NCBI RefSeq assembly: GCF_017874035.1
Contig: NZ_JAGGKV010000001.1
Span: 62,001 to 126,000 of the forward strand
Source of the DNA: Paenibacillus aceris
GTDB lineage: Bacteria; Bacillota; Bacilli; Paenibacillales; NBRC-103111
DNA length: 64,000 nucleotides
Direction of reading: 5' to 3'
This document shows, one piece after another, positions 35,288 through 44,127 of this stretch (the stretch's first letter is position 1; each line of letters opens with the position of its first letter). The translations under genes were made by a program, and so were the position numbers. The notes beneath the pieces were generated by a model that was not told the origin of the DNA, searched no databases, and saw only the letters and a program-made list of their open reading frames with translations.

Positions 35288-36823
35288 TTATTTACCTTTT
35301 TTTCTATCTTGATAGGCTTGGTTGAACTCGTCGGTCATTTTCATGTAATTGGCATCTGCTTTGAACGACTTTACCATCGCATCCCATGACTCGACCGGTT
35401 CTTTACCCATGATCACTTTAACTTTCATATCGTCCATCTTCTTCTTATAGTCCGGTCCCATTTTCAAATCAATATCGGACATGAGACCGATCGATACATC
35501 GGATACGCCGTAATTTGAGCGATCATCGACAATTTTCTTGTTACGTTCGAAGGTTGTTTTCGGCATGCCTACGCGGTATGCCCATAAGTACGGATCGAAT
35601 CTTTCGAAGATTTTACCGAATGAGCTTTGCGATACACTGTCTTTTACAGCTTGCTCTGTAGCCGTTTTGAAGCCGTCTACCACCTTAAAGTGGACATCCT
35701 TAAGTCCGTAACAAGCCAATTCGAAACCTTCCTCGGATGCGCCATAATCCATCAAAGCCAAGATTTTCTTCATTTTAGCTTCAGGGACTTTTTTCGGAAT
35801 CACATATAGTCCGGCAAATCCGGAACCCGTATGAACCATTTTACCGGCTGGGCTTTCCAGATAAGTCATAGCTACAAAATCAGCTTTCGGATCAAGCTTT
35901 TGCGCTCCTTCCGTAGCCCGGAAAACACCTTCTGTGGTGTCCACTTGGACACCGACTTTGCCCGCTTTTGCCATATTTTCATAGTCGGTTGTTTTCATAG
36001 CAATGAAATCTTCTGGCAATATTTTATCCTTGTACATCTTGTTAAGATAAATAAGTCCGTCTCTAGTTCCCTGTTCCAGATCAGTGTCAACCAGCTTGCC
36101 GCCTTCTTCTTTCCATTTCCCATTGCTTTTATTAAAAATATCAATCACTTTTTCCCAGTTCTTTCCGTTATAACCATATGTGTCAGCTTTGCCGTTCTTG
36201 TCCGGGTCTTTATCAACGAATGCTTTTAATACGGTGTAGAACTCATCCATGGAATGCGGCATCTTCAGCCCCACGTTCTCGAGCCAATCTTGACGAATAT
36301 TAAAGAAACTGCTTCCATGAAGCGGACGTACCGACGGAAGGATAAATTGTTTGCCATTTACTTTGACACTGTCCATAATTTCTTTCGGATAAGCCGATAA
36401 ATTTTTATAATCCTTCAAATAGGGCGTCAGATCCCAAAAAGCGCCTTGTTTGATCATGGTGATCGCCTGCGTTTGCTTCATGTCTTTGATTTTCATCAAA
36501 TCAGGCATATCGCCTGAAGCCAGCATGACGTTTTGCTTCTCTTCCCATGCATTTGGAGATGCCCAAGTAATATTCAACTTGGTATTCGTGCGTTTCTCGA
36601 ATTCCTTGGTAACCGGATTATCTGCTGCCGGCGGTTCTGGTGTACTAAACTCCGTAAAAATGCTAATTTCTGTTGGTGGACCGCTGTCAGCAGCAGTTCC
36701 TATTCCTGTTGTTGAAGCTGGTGCTGCTCCGCCTGAGCAAGCCGACAGGACCGATGATACCATAATGAATGTTAGAGACACAGGCACCGCTTTCCTCGTA
36801 ATTGACCTCTCATTTTCTTTCAT
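35288..36823 (-). CDS. Extracellular solute-binding lipoprotein (LplA type), locus B
   Basis: A 511-residue lipoprotein with lipobox VLSAC (Cys29) and an LplA-like binding fold: EFEKRTNTKLNITWASPNAW, SGDMPDLMKIKDM, and the acidic loop DKDPDKNGKADTYGYNG shared with the other two binding proteins of the window. The chosen ATG 36823 is five bases after GGAGGG; the longer frame to 36838 includes that site. It lies 29 bases downstream of the permease gene. The ligand is probably an oligosaccharide or sugar acid. Confidence 0.9.
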   Translation of the reverse strand: MKENERSITRKAVPVSLTFIMVSSVLSACSGGAAPASTTGIGTAADSGPPTEISIFTEFSTPEPPAADNPVTKEFEKRTNTKLNITWASPNAWEEKQNVMLASGDMPDLMKIKDMKQTQAITMIKQGAFWDLTPYLKDYKNLSAYPKEIMDSVKVNGKQFILPSVRPLHGSSFFNIRQDWLENVGLKMPHSMDEFYTVLKAFVDKDPDKNGKADTYGYNGKNWEKVIDIFNKSNGKWKEEGGKLVDTDLEQGTRDGLIYLNKMYKDKILPEDFIAMKTTDYENMAKAGKVGVQVDTTEGVFRATEGAQKLDPKADFVAMTYLESPAGKMVHTGSGFAGLYVIPKKVPEAKMKKILALMDYGASEEGFELACYGLKDVHFKVVDGFKTATEQAVKDSVSQSSFGKIFERFDPYLWAYRVGMPKTTFERNKKIVDDRSNYGVSDVSIGLMSDIDLKMGPDYKKKMDDMKVKVIMGKEPVESWDAMVKSFKADANYMKMTDEFNQAYQDRKKGK

Positions 36824-36852
36824 ACTTACCCTCCTCATTCATTTTAAAAAGA

Positions 36853-37734
36853 TTATCCTTTCACCGAACCCAGCATGACGCCTTTGGCAAAATGCTTTTG
36901 CAGGAACGGATAAACACACAGGATGGGAAACGTCGCGATAACGACGGCTGCCATTTTTAAAGTTTCGGTAGGGATACTTTGTTCGGCCATCATCTCTGCA
37001 GCTGCCGATCCCCCTGCTTGCGTCGATGAGTCGATTAACATATTGCGGAGTACGAGCTGGAGCGGCCACTTGGCATGATCATTGATGTATAATACCGCAC
37101 TAAAGAAAGTGTTCCAGTAAGCAACTGCGTAAAACAAACCAAATGCGGCAAGTGCGGGAAGGGATAGAGGAAGAACGATCCGGAAGAAAACGCCGATATC
37201 GGTTGATCCGTCGATGATAGCGGATTCCTCCAATTCAACCGGAATACTGTCGAAGAAGCTTTTCATTAGGATGACATACCACCCGCTTGTCAGAACAGGT
37301 AAAATCAATGACCAGACGCTGTTAATTAACCCCAAATCACGAACCAGCAAGTAAGGCGGGATCAATCCCGGACTAAACAAAAGCGTAATAAGAATTAATA
37401 GCATGATCAGTCTTCTGCCTTGCAACCGCTTACGGGATAAACCGTAAGCAAGCGCAGCTGTTACCACCAAGCTGAGTGCTGTACCGACAGTAGCTAGAAA
37501 ACCACTGATGATTGACGCGTTTTGAAATGCTGACGTAGATAGCAAATATTTGTAAGAATCCAATGTCCATTTGTGCGGAAATAAGATATATCCCTGCTTC
37601 TCGATGTACTCCGCCGGATCCGTAAAAGAAACGACAAATACATAATAAAGCGGAAAAAGCGTAATGATTGCAACGATGCTCAGCACAATCATATTCACTG
37701 CATCAAACAGGCGGTCGCCTGTGCTTCGTTTCAT
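36853..37734 (-). CDS. Carbohydrate ABC permease (LplC/YtcP type), locus B
   Basis: A 293-residue, six-helix permease. The EAA loop is VELEESAIIDGSTDIGVFFR and the C-terminus KHFAKGVMLGSVKG is diagnostic of the YtcP group. ATG 37734 is preferred to GTG 37743 because GGGGTG lies six bases before it. It works with the permease encoded 32 bases upstream. Confidence 0.9.
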   Translation of the reverse strand: MKRSTGDRLFDAVNMIVLSIVAIITLFPLYYVFVVSFTDPAEYIEKQGYILFPHKWTLDSYKYLLSTSAFQNASIISGFLATVGTALSLVVTAALAYGLSRKRLQGRRLIMLLILITLLFSPGLIPPYLLVRDLGLINSVWSLILPVLTSGWYVILMKSFFDSIPVELEESAIIDGSTDIGVFFRIVLPLSLPALAAFGLFYAVAYWNTFFSAVLYINDHAKWPLQLVLRNMLIDSSTQAGGSAAAEMMAEQSIPTETLKMAAVVIATFPILCVYPFLQKHFAKGVMLGSVKG

Positions 37735-37766
37735 TATTCTCACCCCGTTTCCGGTATTTGCGGAGA

Positions 37767-38732
37767 TTAATACACGCCTTCTTCGCCAAATCGTTTAGCC
37801 AGCTTATTGGCTGCAATAACCAGAATGAATCCGACCACAGATTTGAACAAACCGACAGCGGTACTGAAACTGAATTGTCCCTGCTGAATTCCCAGACGAT
37901 AAACATATGTTTCAAAAACATCTGCAACATTGGACACGGCACCGTTCATCATCAGAAAGACTTGCTCAAAACCAACGTCCATAATATGTCCGAGCTTTAA
38001 TATGAACAAAACGACAATGACACTTCGGATTGCGGGCAGCGTTACGTGCCAGGCTTGCCGAACCCGGCCCGCTCCATCCATTTTAGCTGCTTCATAGAGC
38101 CCAGGATCGACGCCTGCGATAGCGGCAAGGAAAATGATCGTTCCCCAACCGGCCTCTTTCCAGACGTTCTGAATGGTAAGCAGCACCCAAAAATTGTTTT
38201 CATTCGTTAAAAAGTCGTATTTGGCAGCCCCTAAACTGACTAGCATTTTATTGATAATCCCTGACGACTGCGACAACAACAAAAAAGTAATCCCTGCAAT
38301 AATTACCCACGATAGAAAGTGCGGCATATATACGATCGATTGGATCCATTTTTTGTAGACCTCATTGCGCAGTTCGTTCAATAAAAGTGAAAGTAAGATC
38401 GGCAGCGGGAAAAAAAACATCAGATTCAATAAACTGATAGCCATCGTATTTCGAAATAAAAGATAAAAGTCTTGGTTTGAAAAAAAGCGAATAAAATGGT
38501 CAAAGCCCACCCACTCACTTCCTGTTACCCCCATGTATGGCGAGTAATCTTGGAAGGCGATGACGACTCCCCACATAGGCACATATTTGAATATCAGAAA
38601 AAACAACAAGCCTGGAGTAATCAACAAATACAGAAATTTGTCTCGTCTAAGACCGTGCATCACATGCTTCCATCTGCTTTGCGGTGCGGTTTCTGCTAGA
38701 TTACCCAAATGCAATTCACTCTGAGCTGCCAC
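37767..38732 (-). CDS. Carbohydrate ABC permease (LplB type), locus B
   Basis: A 321-residue, six-helix permease with the LplB marks YVPMWGVVIAFQDYSP, GFDHFIRFFSNQDF, EAA loop LYEAAKMDGAGRVRQAWHVT and C-terminal ANKLAKRFGEEGVY. The frame extends to an ATG at 38771, but AAGGAGG lies inside it and nine bases before the GTG at 38732, the likelier start. This start also clears the end of the preceding isomerase gene (38749). Confidence 0.88.
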   Translation of the reverse strand: MAAQSELHLGNLAETAPQSRWKHVMHGLRRDKFLYLLITPGLLFFLIFKYVPMWGVVIAFQDYSPYMGVTGSEWVGFDHFIRFFSNQDFYLLFRNTMAISLLNLMFFFPLPILLSLLLNELRNEVYKKWIQSIVYMPHFLSWVIIAGITFLLLSQSSGIINKMLVSLGAAKYDFLTNENNFWVLLTIQNVWKEAGWGTIIFLAAIAGVDPGLYEAAKMDGAGRVRQAWHVTLPAIRSVIVVLFILKLGHIMDVGFEQVFLMMNGAVSNVADVFETYVYRLGIQQGQFSFSTAVGLFKSVVGFILVIAANKLAKRFGEEGVY

Positions 38733-38748
38733 TGCACTGCACCTCCTT

Positions 38749-39546
38749 TTACTTAAAAAGTGACTTCGCATAAGCTAAATCTTCGGCGATGTAACGGTCT
38801 TTATTGGCCAGATCCGTGTACTCCGCTGTCAAACAGATAACCCCGGAATAGTTTCGTTCTTTCACATAGTTCGCAATTCTCGGCCAGTGGGCCATTCCGT
38901 GCCGTCCGGTCGTAAAATGACGCTTCCACTCAGCTATTTCGGCTTCGGGTCCGTTACTGCGAACAAAATAACCATTTTTCAAGTTCACCATAGCCAGGTG
39001 GGACCAGACGATGTCCAATCCGTATTCGGGCTGCTGACCCGCGAATGCATCATGCGCAGCATCCCAGACTACACCGATATCGTCGGGGCTAAGTTTATCC
39101 ATCAACTGCATAATTCCATTGGAATCGATGATATAGTTTCCGTAATGCTGCTGGATGCCCACCTTTACTCCGTACTTTTCGCATAGCGGTACAAGTTCTT
39201 CCAACCTTCGCTTGGTCCGTTCTTCTGTCGCCTTATAGCCATCTTGGTCGATGTCAACCATGATCCGGATCAGCGGCACTCCTGCCTCCGAACAGGCGGC
39301 GAAAATGGTTTCATCGGTTGAAGCCGCAACGCTGAATATTTTGACACCTTGTTCGCCTAACTGCCTAGCAAATTCCGGAAGCGTTTTTCCTACACTTTCT
39401 GGCTCTACCTGAAACCCCGCACGAACAGGAAGCTCGATGCCGTCAAATCCGATACCACTTACAAAGCTGGCTAGCTCGGGGGCCTTTTTATCTTTCCAAT
39501 GCTTGACAAAGAGTGAAAATGAATATGGTTTTTCCGGATTTTCCAC
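38749..39546 (-). CDS. TIM-barrel sugar isomerase/epimerase (second of pair)
   Basis: A 265-residue xylose-isomerase-like TIM-barrel protein: LASFVSGIGFDGIELPVR at the N-terminus, GVKVGIQQHYG in the middle, VVWDAAHDAF (metal-binding Asp and His region) and YSGVICLTAEYTD near the end. Related proteins isomerise or epimerise sugars or inositol derivatives with a divalent metal. The frame opens at 39624 inside the upstream gene; the GTG at 39546 follows GAGGGAG by 12 bases and gives a 28-base gap. It is a distant paralogue of the gene just upstream. Confidence 0.82.
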   Translation of the reverse strand: MENPEKPYSFSLFVKHWKDKKAPELASFVSGIGFDGIELPVRAGFQVEPESVGKTLPEFARQLGEQGVKIFSVAASTDETIFAACSEAGVPLIRIMVDIDQDGYKATEERTKRRLEELVPLCEKYGVKVGIQQHYGNYIIDSNGIMQLMDKLSPDDIGVVWDAAHDAFAGQQPEYGLDIVWSHLAMVNLKNGYFVRSNGPEAEIAEWKRHFTTGRHGMAHWPRIANYVKERNYSGVICLTAEYTDLANKDRYIAEDLAYAKSLFK

Positions 39547-39574
39547 AGCAGCACTACACTCCCTCAACGATTTA

Positions 39575-40507
39575 TTAAACCTTAACGTTAGACTTTGTGA
39601 TTTTAAGCAATTGCTGCACATCATTGTAACATTGCTGAGCTAACACGGTATGTACAGGAAGATCGGAGCCAGGCTTGCTAACACTTTCAACAGTGAGGTA
39701 TCCGCTATACCCGATTTGCTCCAGCCCACGGAACACTTCGTACCAATCTATCCCACCCTGATTAATGAGCCGGTGACAAAAATATTGTTCTTCATGTTTG
39801 ACCTGCTTAGGTATGACACGGTGGTAACGGCCGATATGCGGCACATAGTCGCTATATTCGAAAGCCCAGGGATATTGGTTTCCTTTCAATGCCACAATGT
39901 CTTTGATATGAACATTAAAGAGGTATTGCTTTAAGCGTTTAATGGTTTCTATCCCATAATCGGTCGGTACCTGATACATATTGACCGGGTCCATTATCAG
40001 CCCTACATTACTGCGGCCTACCGCTTCAACAAAGGCGATCGACGAATCCGCATGATCACATAGGGTGCCGTGGTGCATCTCAATTACCGCCCGGATATTC
40101 CGTTTGTTTGCAGCATCCGCGCATCGTTGAAACCACTTCACTGCTTTCGCATAATCGTCCTTGGAAACCTCATCGGAATGCTGAAATCCTGGATTCAATC
40201 TCATCATGCCGCATCCGATCGCAGCCGCAAAATTCAGATAGCGCTCCCATTTAAGAAATTCAGCCTGATTTTCCTCCTCTGTATTACAGGAGAAATTCCC
40301 CACAAACAAAGACAAATTAATAGGAGTCAGACGATATCCATCGAGCAAGCCTTTAATTTGTTCCGCCCGTTCCTGCGAAATATGACCGTCTTTCAGCTCC
40401 CCAACACCACGAATCTCGACTCCCTCATAGCCAATAGCAGCTGCATCTTTCAAAAAATGCTCAATGGTAGAATCGTCATACATATTACCGCCTAATACGA
40501 TCATCAT
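39575..40507 (-). CDS. TIM-barrel sugar isomerase/epimerase (first gene of locus B)
   Basis: A 310-residue xylose-isomerase-like TIM-barrel protein. Visible marks: FLKDAAAIGYEGVEIRGVGE (strand-helix 1), RNIRAVIEMHHGTLCDH (metal-site Glu), VGLIMDPVNMYQ, LFNVHIKDI (His) and GYLTVESVSKPG (Glu). These place the four metal ligands of the family. It probably isomerises or epimerises a monosaccharide or keto-acid released from the imported substrate. AAGGTGGG precedes ATGATG. It is the first gene after the locus B promoter. Confidence 0.87.
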   Translation of the reverse strand: MMIVLGGNMYDDSTIEHFLKDAAAIGYEGVEIRGVGELKDGHISQERAEQIKGLLDGYRLTPINLSLFVGNFSCNTEEENQAEFLKWERYLNFAAAIGCGMMRLNPGFQHSDEVSKDDYAKAVKWFQRCADAANKRNIRAVIEMHHGTLCDHADSSIAFVEAVGRSNVGLIMDPVNMYQVPTDYGIETIKRLKQYLFNVHIKDIVALKGNQYPWAFEYSDYVPHIGRYHRVIPKQVKHEEQYFCHRLINQGGIDWYEVFRGLEQIGYSGYLTVESVSKPGSDLPVHTVLAQQCYNDVQQLLKITKSNVKV

Positions 40508-40525
40508 TGCATCCCACCTTCTTAG

Positions 40526-40582
40526 TTATAGCGCTTACATGAATATGGGGATATCATAATTCACACAAGGTACTTATGTCAA
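40526..40582 (-). promoter_or_regulatory. Locus B promoter with downstream cre site
   Basis: On the minus strand TTGACA (40577-40582), an 18-base spacer and TATGAT (40553-40558) form a strong promoter 46 bases before the first gene. ATGTAAGCGCTATAAC at about 40526-40541 matches the cre consensus with two mismatches and lies just downstream of the start point, a classic repressing position for CcpA. The AT-rich stretch 40590-40680 contains TTAAGTTTTTGTTTTAA and an ACTTTG...TTAAAGT dyad, which may be operators of the divergent ROK regulator. Confidence 0.65.
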
Positions 40583-40747
40583 TATTTAAATTAAGTTTTT
40601 GTTTTAAATAAAATAAATGAAAAAATACTGCTATTTTCGCTCTATAAACACTTGAACTTTGTTTTATTTTTTATTAAAGTAAGTTCATTACCACTATAAC
40701 TTTAGGTTCAGGTATAATCATTTTAATTACATAATGATATAGCGACG

Positions 40748-41962
40748 GTGAAACTCATGATAAGTCCTAACAAAAGCGACCAAAAGGGCAGCAAAACCAG
40801 TATCATTCAGGCCCTGCGCATGCACGGGTCCATGCCTCGGATTAAATTGACCAAAGTTACGGAACTGAGCAGGGCTACAATCTCTTCAACGATTTCTGAG
40901 CTGATGGATTGGAATCTTGTAAAAGAAACGGAAAAAGCCCCCTCAACAGGGGGACGTCCTGCTATTTCACTAGAGCTTGTCCCAGGATCCCATGGTATTA
41001 TGGGCGCCGATTTAGATAATCAAGTATGGACGCTCGGCGTGTTTGATTTGCTTGGCAATGTCATACATCTTAAGAAAATACCTGTAGGCTCTCCCCACCC
41101 CGAGACAGCCATTCAAGAGTTGACGGATCAAACCTCCAAGTTTGTTAAGGAATTGGACATAGGGGTGATCAAATTGTTCGGACTGGGTGTGCCCGGTCTT
41201 GTCGATACGAGACGAGGTATTATTAAAAGCGCATCAGATTTGGGCTGGTCTAACGTGGACATTGAGGAAATGGTAAGTAAAAAGCTTGGTTGGCCCACAG
41301 TAGCCATAAACAGGCACCGCGCACGCGGGCTTGCCGAATGCCGATTCGGTTCAGGAAGCGGCTACAAGCATATGATTTATGTCGGGGTCGGCTCCGGAAT
41401 CGCTGCTGGAATCTTTCATGATCGGCAGTTGGTGTCAGGTTCGTTCGGCGGGGCTGGTGAACTCGGGCATACGACAGTTGAACCGGACGGCCCTGTATGT
41501 CCATGTGGAAATAATGGATGTTTGCACCTCTATGCTACGGCTTCGGCCATCGAACAGGAGGCTCGCAGACAGCTGCGGTCGGGACAAGAGGAAAGTATAC
41601 TTCATCGTGTATTACCTGGAAACGACCTCCAACTTCTCCAGGCAAAAGACGTTTGCTTAGCCGCTGATCAGGGCGATGAACTTGCGATACGCATCGTTAA
41701 TCACGCCGCCACTTATCTCGGCATTGCTTTGGCTAATCTCGTCAATTTGCTGAATCCCGAAGCTATCATACTTGGGGGATCCATACCCAGCATGTGCAGT
41801 ACCTATGTACAAACCGCCACGAAAGTAATGAAACAGCGGTCCATGTCGGCCCTCTCTGCTGGAATAGCGGTAGACACTGCCGTATTGCCCGAAATCGGCG
41901 GAGCACTTGGTGCGATCAATTTTGCGCTTGATCAACATTTTTCTTTTACTATGATTCAGTAA
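40748..41962 (+). CDS. ROK-family (XylR/NagC-type) transcriptional regulator
   Basis: A 404-residue protein: a winged helix-turn-helix in about residues 15-75 (PRIKLTKVTELSRATISSTI), then a sugar-kinase-fold ROK domain with GLGVPGLVD, FGGAGELGHTTVEP and the zinc-binding CPCGNNGCLHLY. The catalytic and zinc-site residues of the fold appear complete, but with an N-terminal HTH it should act as a sugar-responsive repressor. It is divergent from locus B and most likely controls it. The frame opens at GTG 40748; ATG 40757 is an alternative, and both have weak ribosome sites. Confidence 0.9.
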   Translation: MKLMISPNKSDQKGSKTSIIQALRMHGSMPRIKLTKVTELSRATISSTISELMDWNLVKETEKAPSTGGRPAISLELVPGSHGIMGADLDNQVWTLGVFDLLGNVIHLKKIPVGSPHPETAIQELTDQTSKFVKELDIGVIKLFGLGVPGLVDTRRGIIKSASDLGWSNVDIEEMVSKKLGWPTVAINRHRARGLAECRFGSGSGYKHMIYVGVGSGIAAGIFHDRQLVSGSFGGAGELGHTTVEPDGPVCPCGNNGCLHLYATASAIEQEARRQLRSGQEESILHRVLPGNDLQLLQAKDVCLAADQGDELAIRIVNHAATYLGIALANLVNLLNPEAIILGGSIPSMCSTYVQTATKVMKQRSMSALSAGIAVDTAVLPEIGGALGAINFALDQHFSFTMIQ

Positions 41963-41984
41963 AAACTCAGTAAATACAACGAAA

Positions 41985-42022
41985 AAGCCCCCAGCTCCAC
42001 TTCTTAAGTGGTGCTGAAGGCT
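41985..42022. terminator. Bidirectional terminator between ROK and HIT genes
   Basis: AAGCC...AGC-CCACTT pairs with AAGTGG-GCT...GGCTT around a three-base CTT loop, flanked by GAAAAA and CTTATTCT. It closes the ROK gene and the convergent HIT gene. Confidence 0.7.
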
Positions 42023-42049
42023 TATTCTAGCTGAACAAATATCCAACTC

Positions 42050-42469
42050 TTATAATTGCTGCTTCAGTAGATGAATGATTTCTCCATATTCTTCTTCTGT
42101 TAGCTGCTTATTGTCGGGCGGATTCATCTCGAACATCTTCCCCCATGTATATCCATCCTTATACTTCGGTACAACATGGAAATGCACATGTGGCATCGTA
42201 TCCCCAAATGCACCATAATTAATTTTGTCAGGTTTAAAAGCTCGTTCAATCGCAGAAGCTACTTGAGCGATGTCCCGCATGTACGCGTCCTGCATTTCTT
42301 GAGATAAATGGAAAAATTCAGAATGATGTTCATTTAACGCGACAATACATCTCCCCTTATACGTCTGTTCTCTAAATAAGAACAATGTCGAAACCCTCAA
42401 CTGTCCTATTTCAATCATCAAATTGTTCAAAGCCTCGTTCTTGCTGCAATAATTGCATGTTTGACTCAT
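42050..42469 (-). CDS. HIT-family nucleotide hydrolase
   Basis: A 139-residue protein with the histidine triad HVHFHVVPKY (His94, His96, His98), an N-terminal CNYC pair that may bind zinc, and the family strand GRCIVALNEHHSEFF. HIT proteins hydrolyse nucleoside phosphoramidates, AMP-lysine or dinucleoside polyphosphates. AGGAGA precedes the ATG by six bases. Monocistronic. Confidence 0.9.
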   Translation of the reverse strand: MSQTCNYCSKNEALNNLMIEIGQLRVSTLFLFREQTYKGRCIVALNEHHSEFFHLSQEMQDAYMRDIAQVASAIERAFKPDKINYGAFGDTMPHVHFHVVPKYKDGYTWGKMFEMNPPDNKQLTEEEYGEIIHLLKQQL

Positions 42470-42610
42470 TTGTGATTCTCCTGTTCTGTTGTTTATTGGG
42501 GGTCTACTAAAATAGTGTTCTTGTTTTCGCTAATTTCTAATATTTCCTAACTAGTATTCCCTATAATTATTTGAAATCCTTTTTCTATTGAACTACAGCT
42601 AGCTCTACTA

Positions 42611-43456
42611 TTACGAAGTTAATTTTTCAGCGGCTTTCACTGTGTGTTTGAGCAATGTTGCAATTGTTACTGGACCGACTCCAGCTGGTACAGGAGTAAT
42701 CGCCGAGGCATTTGTTATACAAGCATCATAGTCAACGTCCCCAATGTTACCATCGTTGTAACCGGCATCTACTACAATTGCACCTGGCTTAATCCAATCA
42801 CCCTGAACAAATTTGGGTTTACCAACCGCCGCCACGACAATATCTCCTAAACGAACCACGTCTTCTAAACTCGTTGTTTTGGAATGGCATGTCGTTACAG
42901 TTGCATTTCTGTTTAAAAGCATCAGAGATACAGGTTTCCCAAGGATAGGACTTCTCCCAATTACAACAGCGTGCTTCCCTTCAATTGGAATATTGTAATA
43001 GTCTAAAATAGTAACTATTGCTGCCGGTGTGCAAGAAGGAAAATCGGCTAAACCAAAAGCATTTTGGGCAAAACCCAGTGTTGTTACGCCATCTACATCC
43101 TTATTAATACTTATTGCTTCAAATGCTGCTCTTTCATCTATTTGATGTGGAACAGGGTGTTGTAACAGTATTCCGTGAACATTGGGATCATCATTTAGTT
43201 GATTAATAGCTGCAATTAATTCATGCGTCGAGGTATCCTTAGGTAGATGAACACGAATAGATTGGATGCCAAGTCGCTTACATGCATTACCTTTCATCCG
43301 TACATAAGTTGCTGATGACGGATCGTCACCAACTAAAATAGTCGCCAAACATGGAACAATACCTTTTTCAGACAGGCGATGAATTTTCCCCACCAATGTT
43401 TCCTTAATGTCAGCTGCAACTCGATTTCCATCCAAGATTAACTTTTCTGCTTTCAT
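42611..43456 (-). CDS. folD: Bifunctional methylene-tetrahydrofolate dehydrogenase/cyclohydrolase
   Basis: Interconverts 5,10-methylene-, methenyl- and 10-formyl-tetrahydrofolate in one-carbon metabolism. The 281-residue product has the family motifs: catalytic Tyr51 and Lys55 in TYVRMKGNAC, GILLQHPVP, PSCTPAAIVTILD, the NADP loop VIGRSPILGKPVSLML and PVPAGVGPVTIATLL. An AAAGGGATG site precedes the ATG. The leader carries a ZTP riboswitch, so expression should rise when 10-formyl-tetrahydrofolate is scarce. It stands alone, which suggests a second, riboswitch-controlled folD if the usual copy lies elsewhere. Confidence 0.95.
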   Translation of the reverse strand: MKAEKLILDGNRVAADIKETLVGKIHRLSEKGIVPCLATILVGDDPSSATYVRMKGNACKRLGIQSIRVHLPKDTSTHELIAAINQLNDDPNVHGILLQHPVPHQIDERAAFEAISINKDVDGVTTLGFAQNAFGLADFPSCTPAAIVTILDYYNIPIEGKHAVVIGRSPILGKPVSLMLLNRNATVTTCHSKTTSLEDVVRLGDIVVAAVGKPKFVQGDWIKPGAIVVDAGYNDGNIGDVDYDACITNASAITPVPAGVGPVTIATLLKHTVKAAEKLTS

Positions 43457-43490
43457 TGTATCATCCCTTTCTAGTTGGATCGAAACACAA

Positions 43491-43590
43491 AGAGGTAAGG
43501 GGATATCCCCTTACCTCTGCCCAGGCGTACGGCTTGTTATCTATGTGCTCCCTCATGGTTACCCATGTTCCGCCAGTCACACACAGTCAA
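43491..43590 (-). promoter_or_regulatory. ZTP (pfl) riboswitch with terminator hairpin, controlling folD
   Basis: Read on the minus strand, the leader contains GUGACUGGCGGAACAUGGG (5' domain), CCAUGAGGGAGC, and GCCGUACGCCUGGGCA (3' domain, plus-strand 43519-43534 region). These are the conserved blocks of the pfl/ZTP aptamer, which binds the purine intermediates ZMP and ZTP. Immediately after GGGC begins a perfect 13-bp hairpin (43491-43518, two-base loop) followed by TTTGTGTTT, the presumed terminator, overlapping the aptamer's edge. The folD start is 34 bases further on. ZTP riboswitches are known to precede folD, purH and glyA. Confidence 0.88.
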
Positions 43591-43601
43591 TTTATATCCT
43601 A

Positions 43602-43630
43602 ATCATAACAACTAAGCACAAAAAGTTCAA
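43602..43630 (-). promoter_or_regulatory. Promoter of the riboswitch-folD unit
   Basis: TTGAAC (43625-43630), a 17-base spacer and TATGAT (43602-43607) on the minus strand. The expected start point is about 10 bases before the aptamer. Confidence 0.7.
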
Positions 43631-43683
43631 TCCATCTACGCAGGTTATACCTTGGTGGAGCGTTGTCTATCCCTACCCCACAC

Positions 43684-44127
43684 TTACATGCCAGTATTGA
43701 ACTCCTTTTCAAAAGTATGAATACACTTGCCGTCTTTCGAAGTGTCCAATACCGCAAACTGTATTTCCGAAAACAATACGCCTAAACCTTCGTCCTCCAA
43801 AAGCTCACGCCACCACCCGGACACCTTCACCGGATCATTCCGGAAAACGCCGCAGCCATAGGCACCCAAGATTAGGTTCTTATCTCCCTTATGGGCGAAT
43901 ATCGCCAAGGCCAGCCGCATTCGGTCTTTCATCACGCATTCCGCTTTCCGGGGGTCCTCTCCCTTAAGATGAACTTGCCCATAGTTCACGGCGGGCAGCG
44001 TCAGAACCGAAGCGGTTACCGGACACTCTATAAGGCCGAACCGCGGGTCACGGAAAAACACCACGTCGGGCGAATAGATGGCGTGATCCGTGTACATCAT
44101 CGATTGGCAAGCCCGATTGTATATCAT
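43684..44127 (-). CDS. N-terminally truncated PARG-like (TIGR02452/DUF2263) protein
   Basis: The 147-residue product matches the C-terminal half of the bacterial poly(ADP-ribose) glycohydrolase-like family: YTDHAIYSPDVVFFRD, ASVLTLPAVNYG, RMRLALAIFAHKGDKNLILGAYGCGVFRNDP (split in the protein). Family members are about 270 residues; the N-terminal half with the GGG...QEE ADP-ribose and catalytic signature is missing and is not encoded upstream. Yet TTTGGAGG lies seven bases before the ATG, which overlaps the stop of the Nudix gene (ATGA), so the short form looks translated. Either a recent deletion or an ADP-ribose-related domain with a new role. Confidence 0.72.
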   Translation of the reverse strand: MIYNRACQSMMYTDHAIYSPDVVFFRDPRFGLIECPVTASVLTLPAVNYGQVHLKGEDPRKAECVMKDRMRLALAIFAHKGDKNLILGAYGCGVFRNDPVKVSGWWRELLEDEGLGVLFSEIQFAVLDTSKDGKCIHTFEKEFNTGM

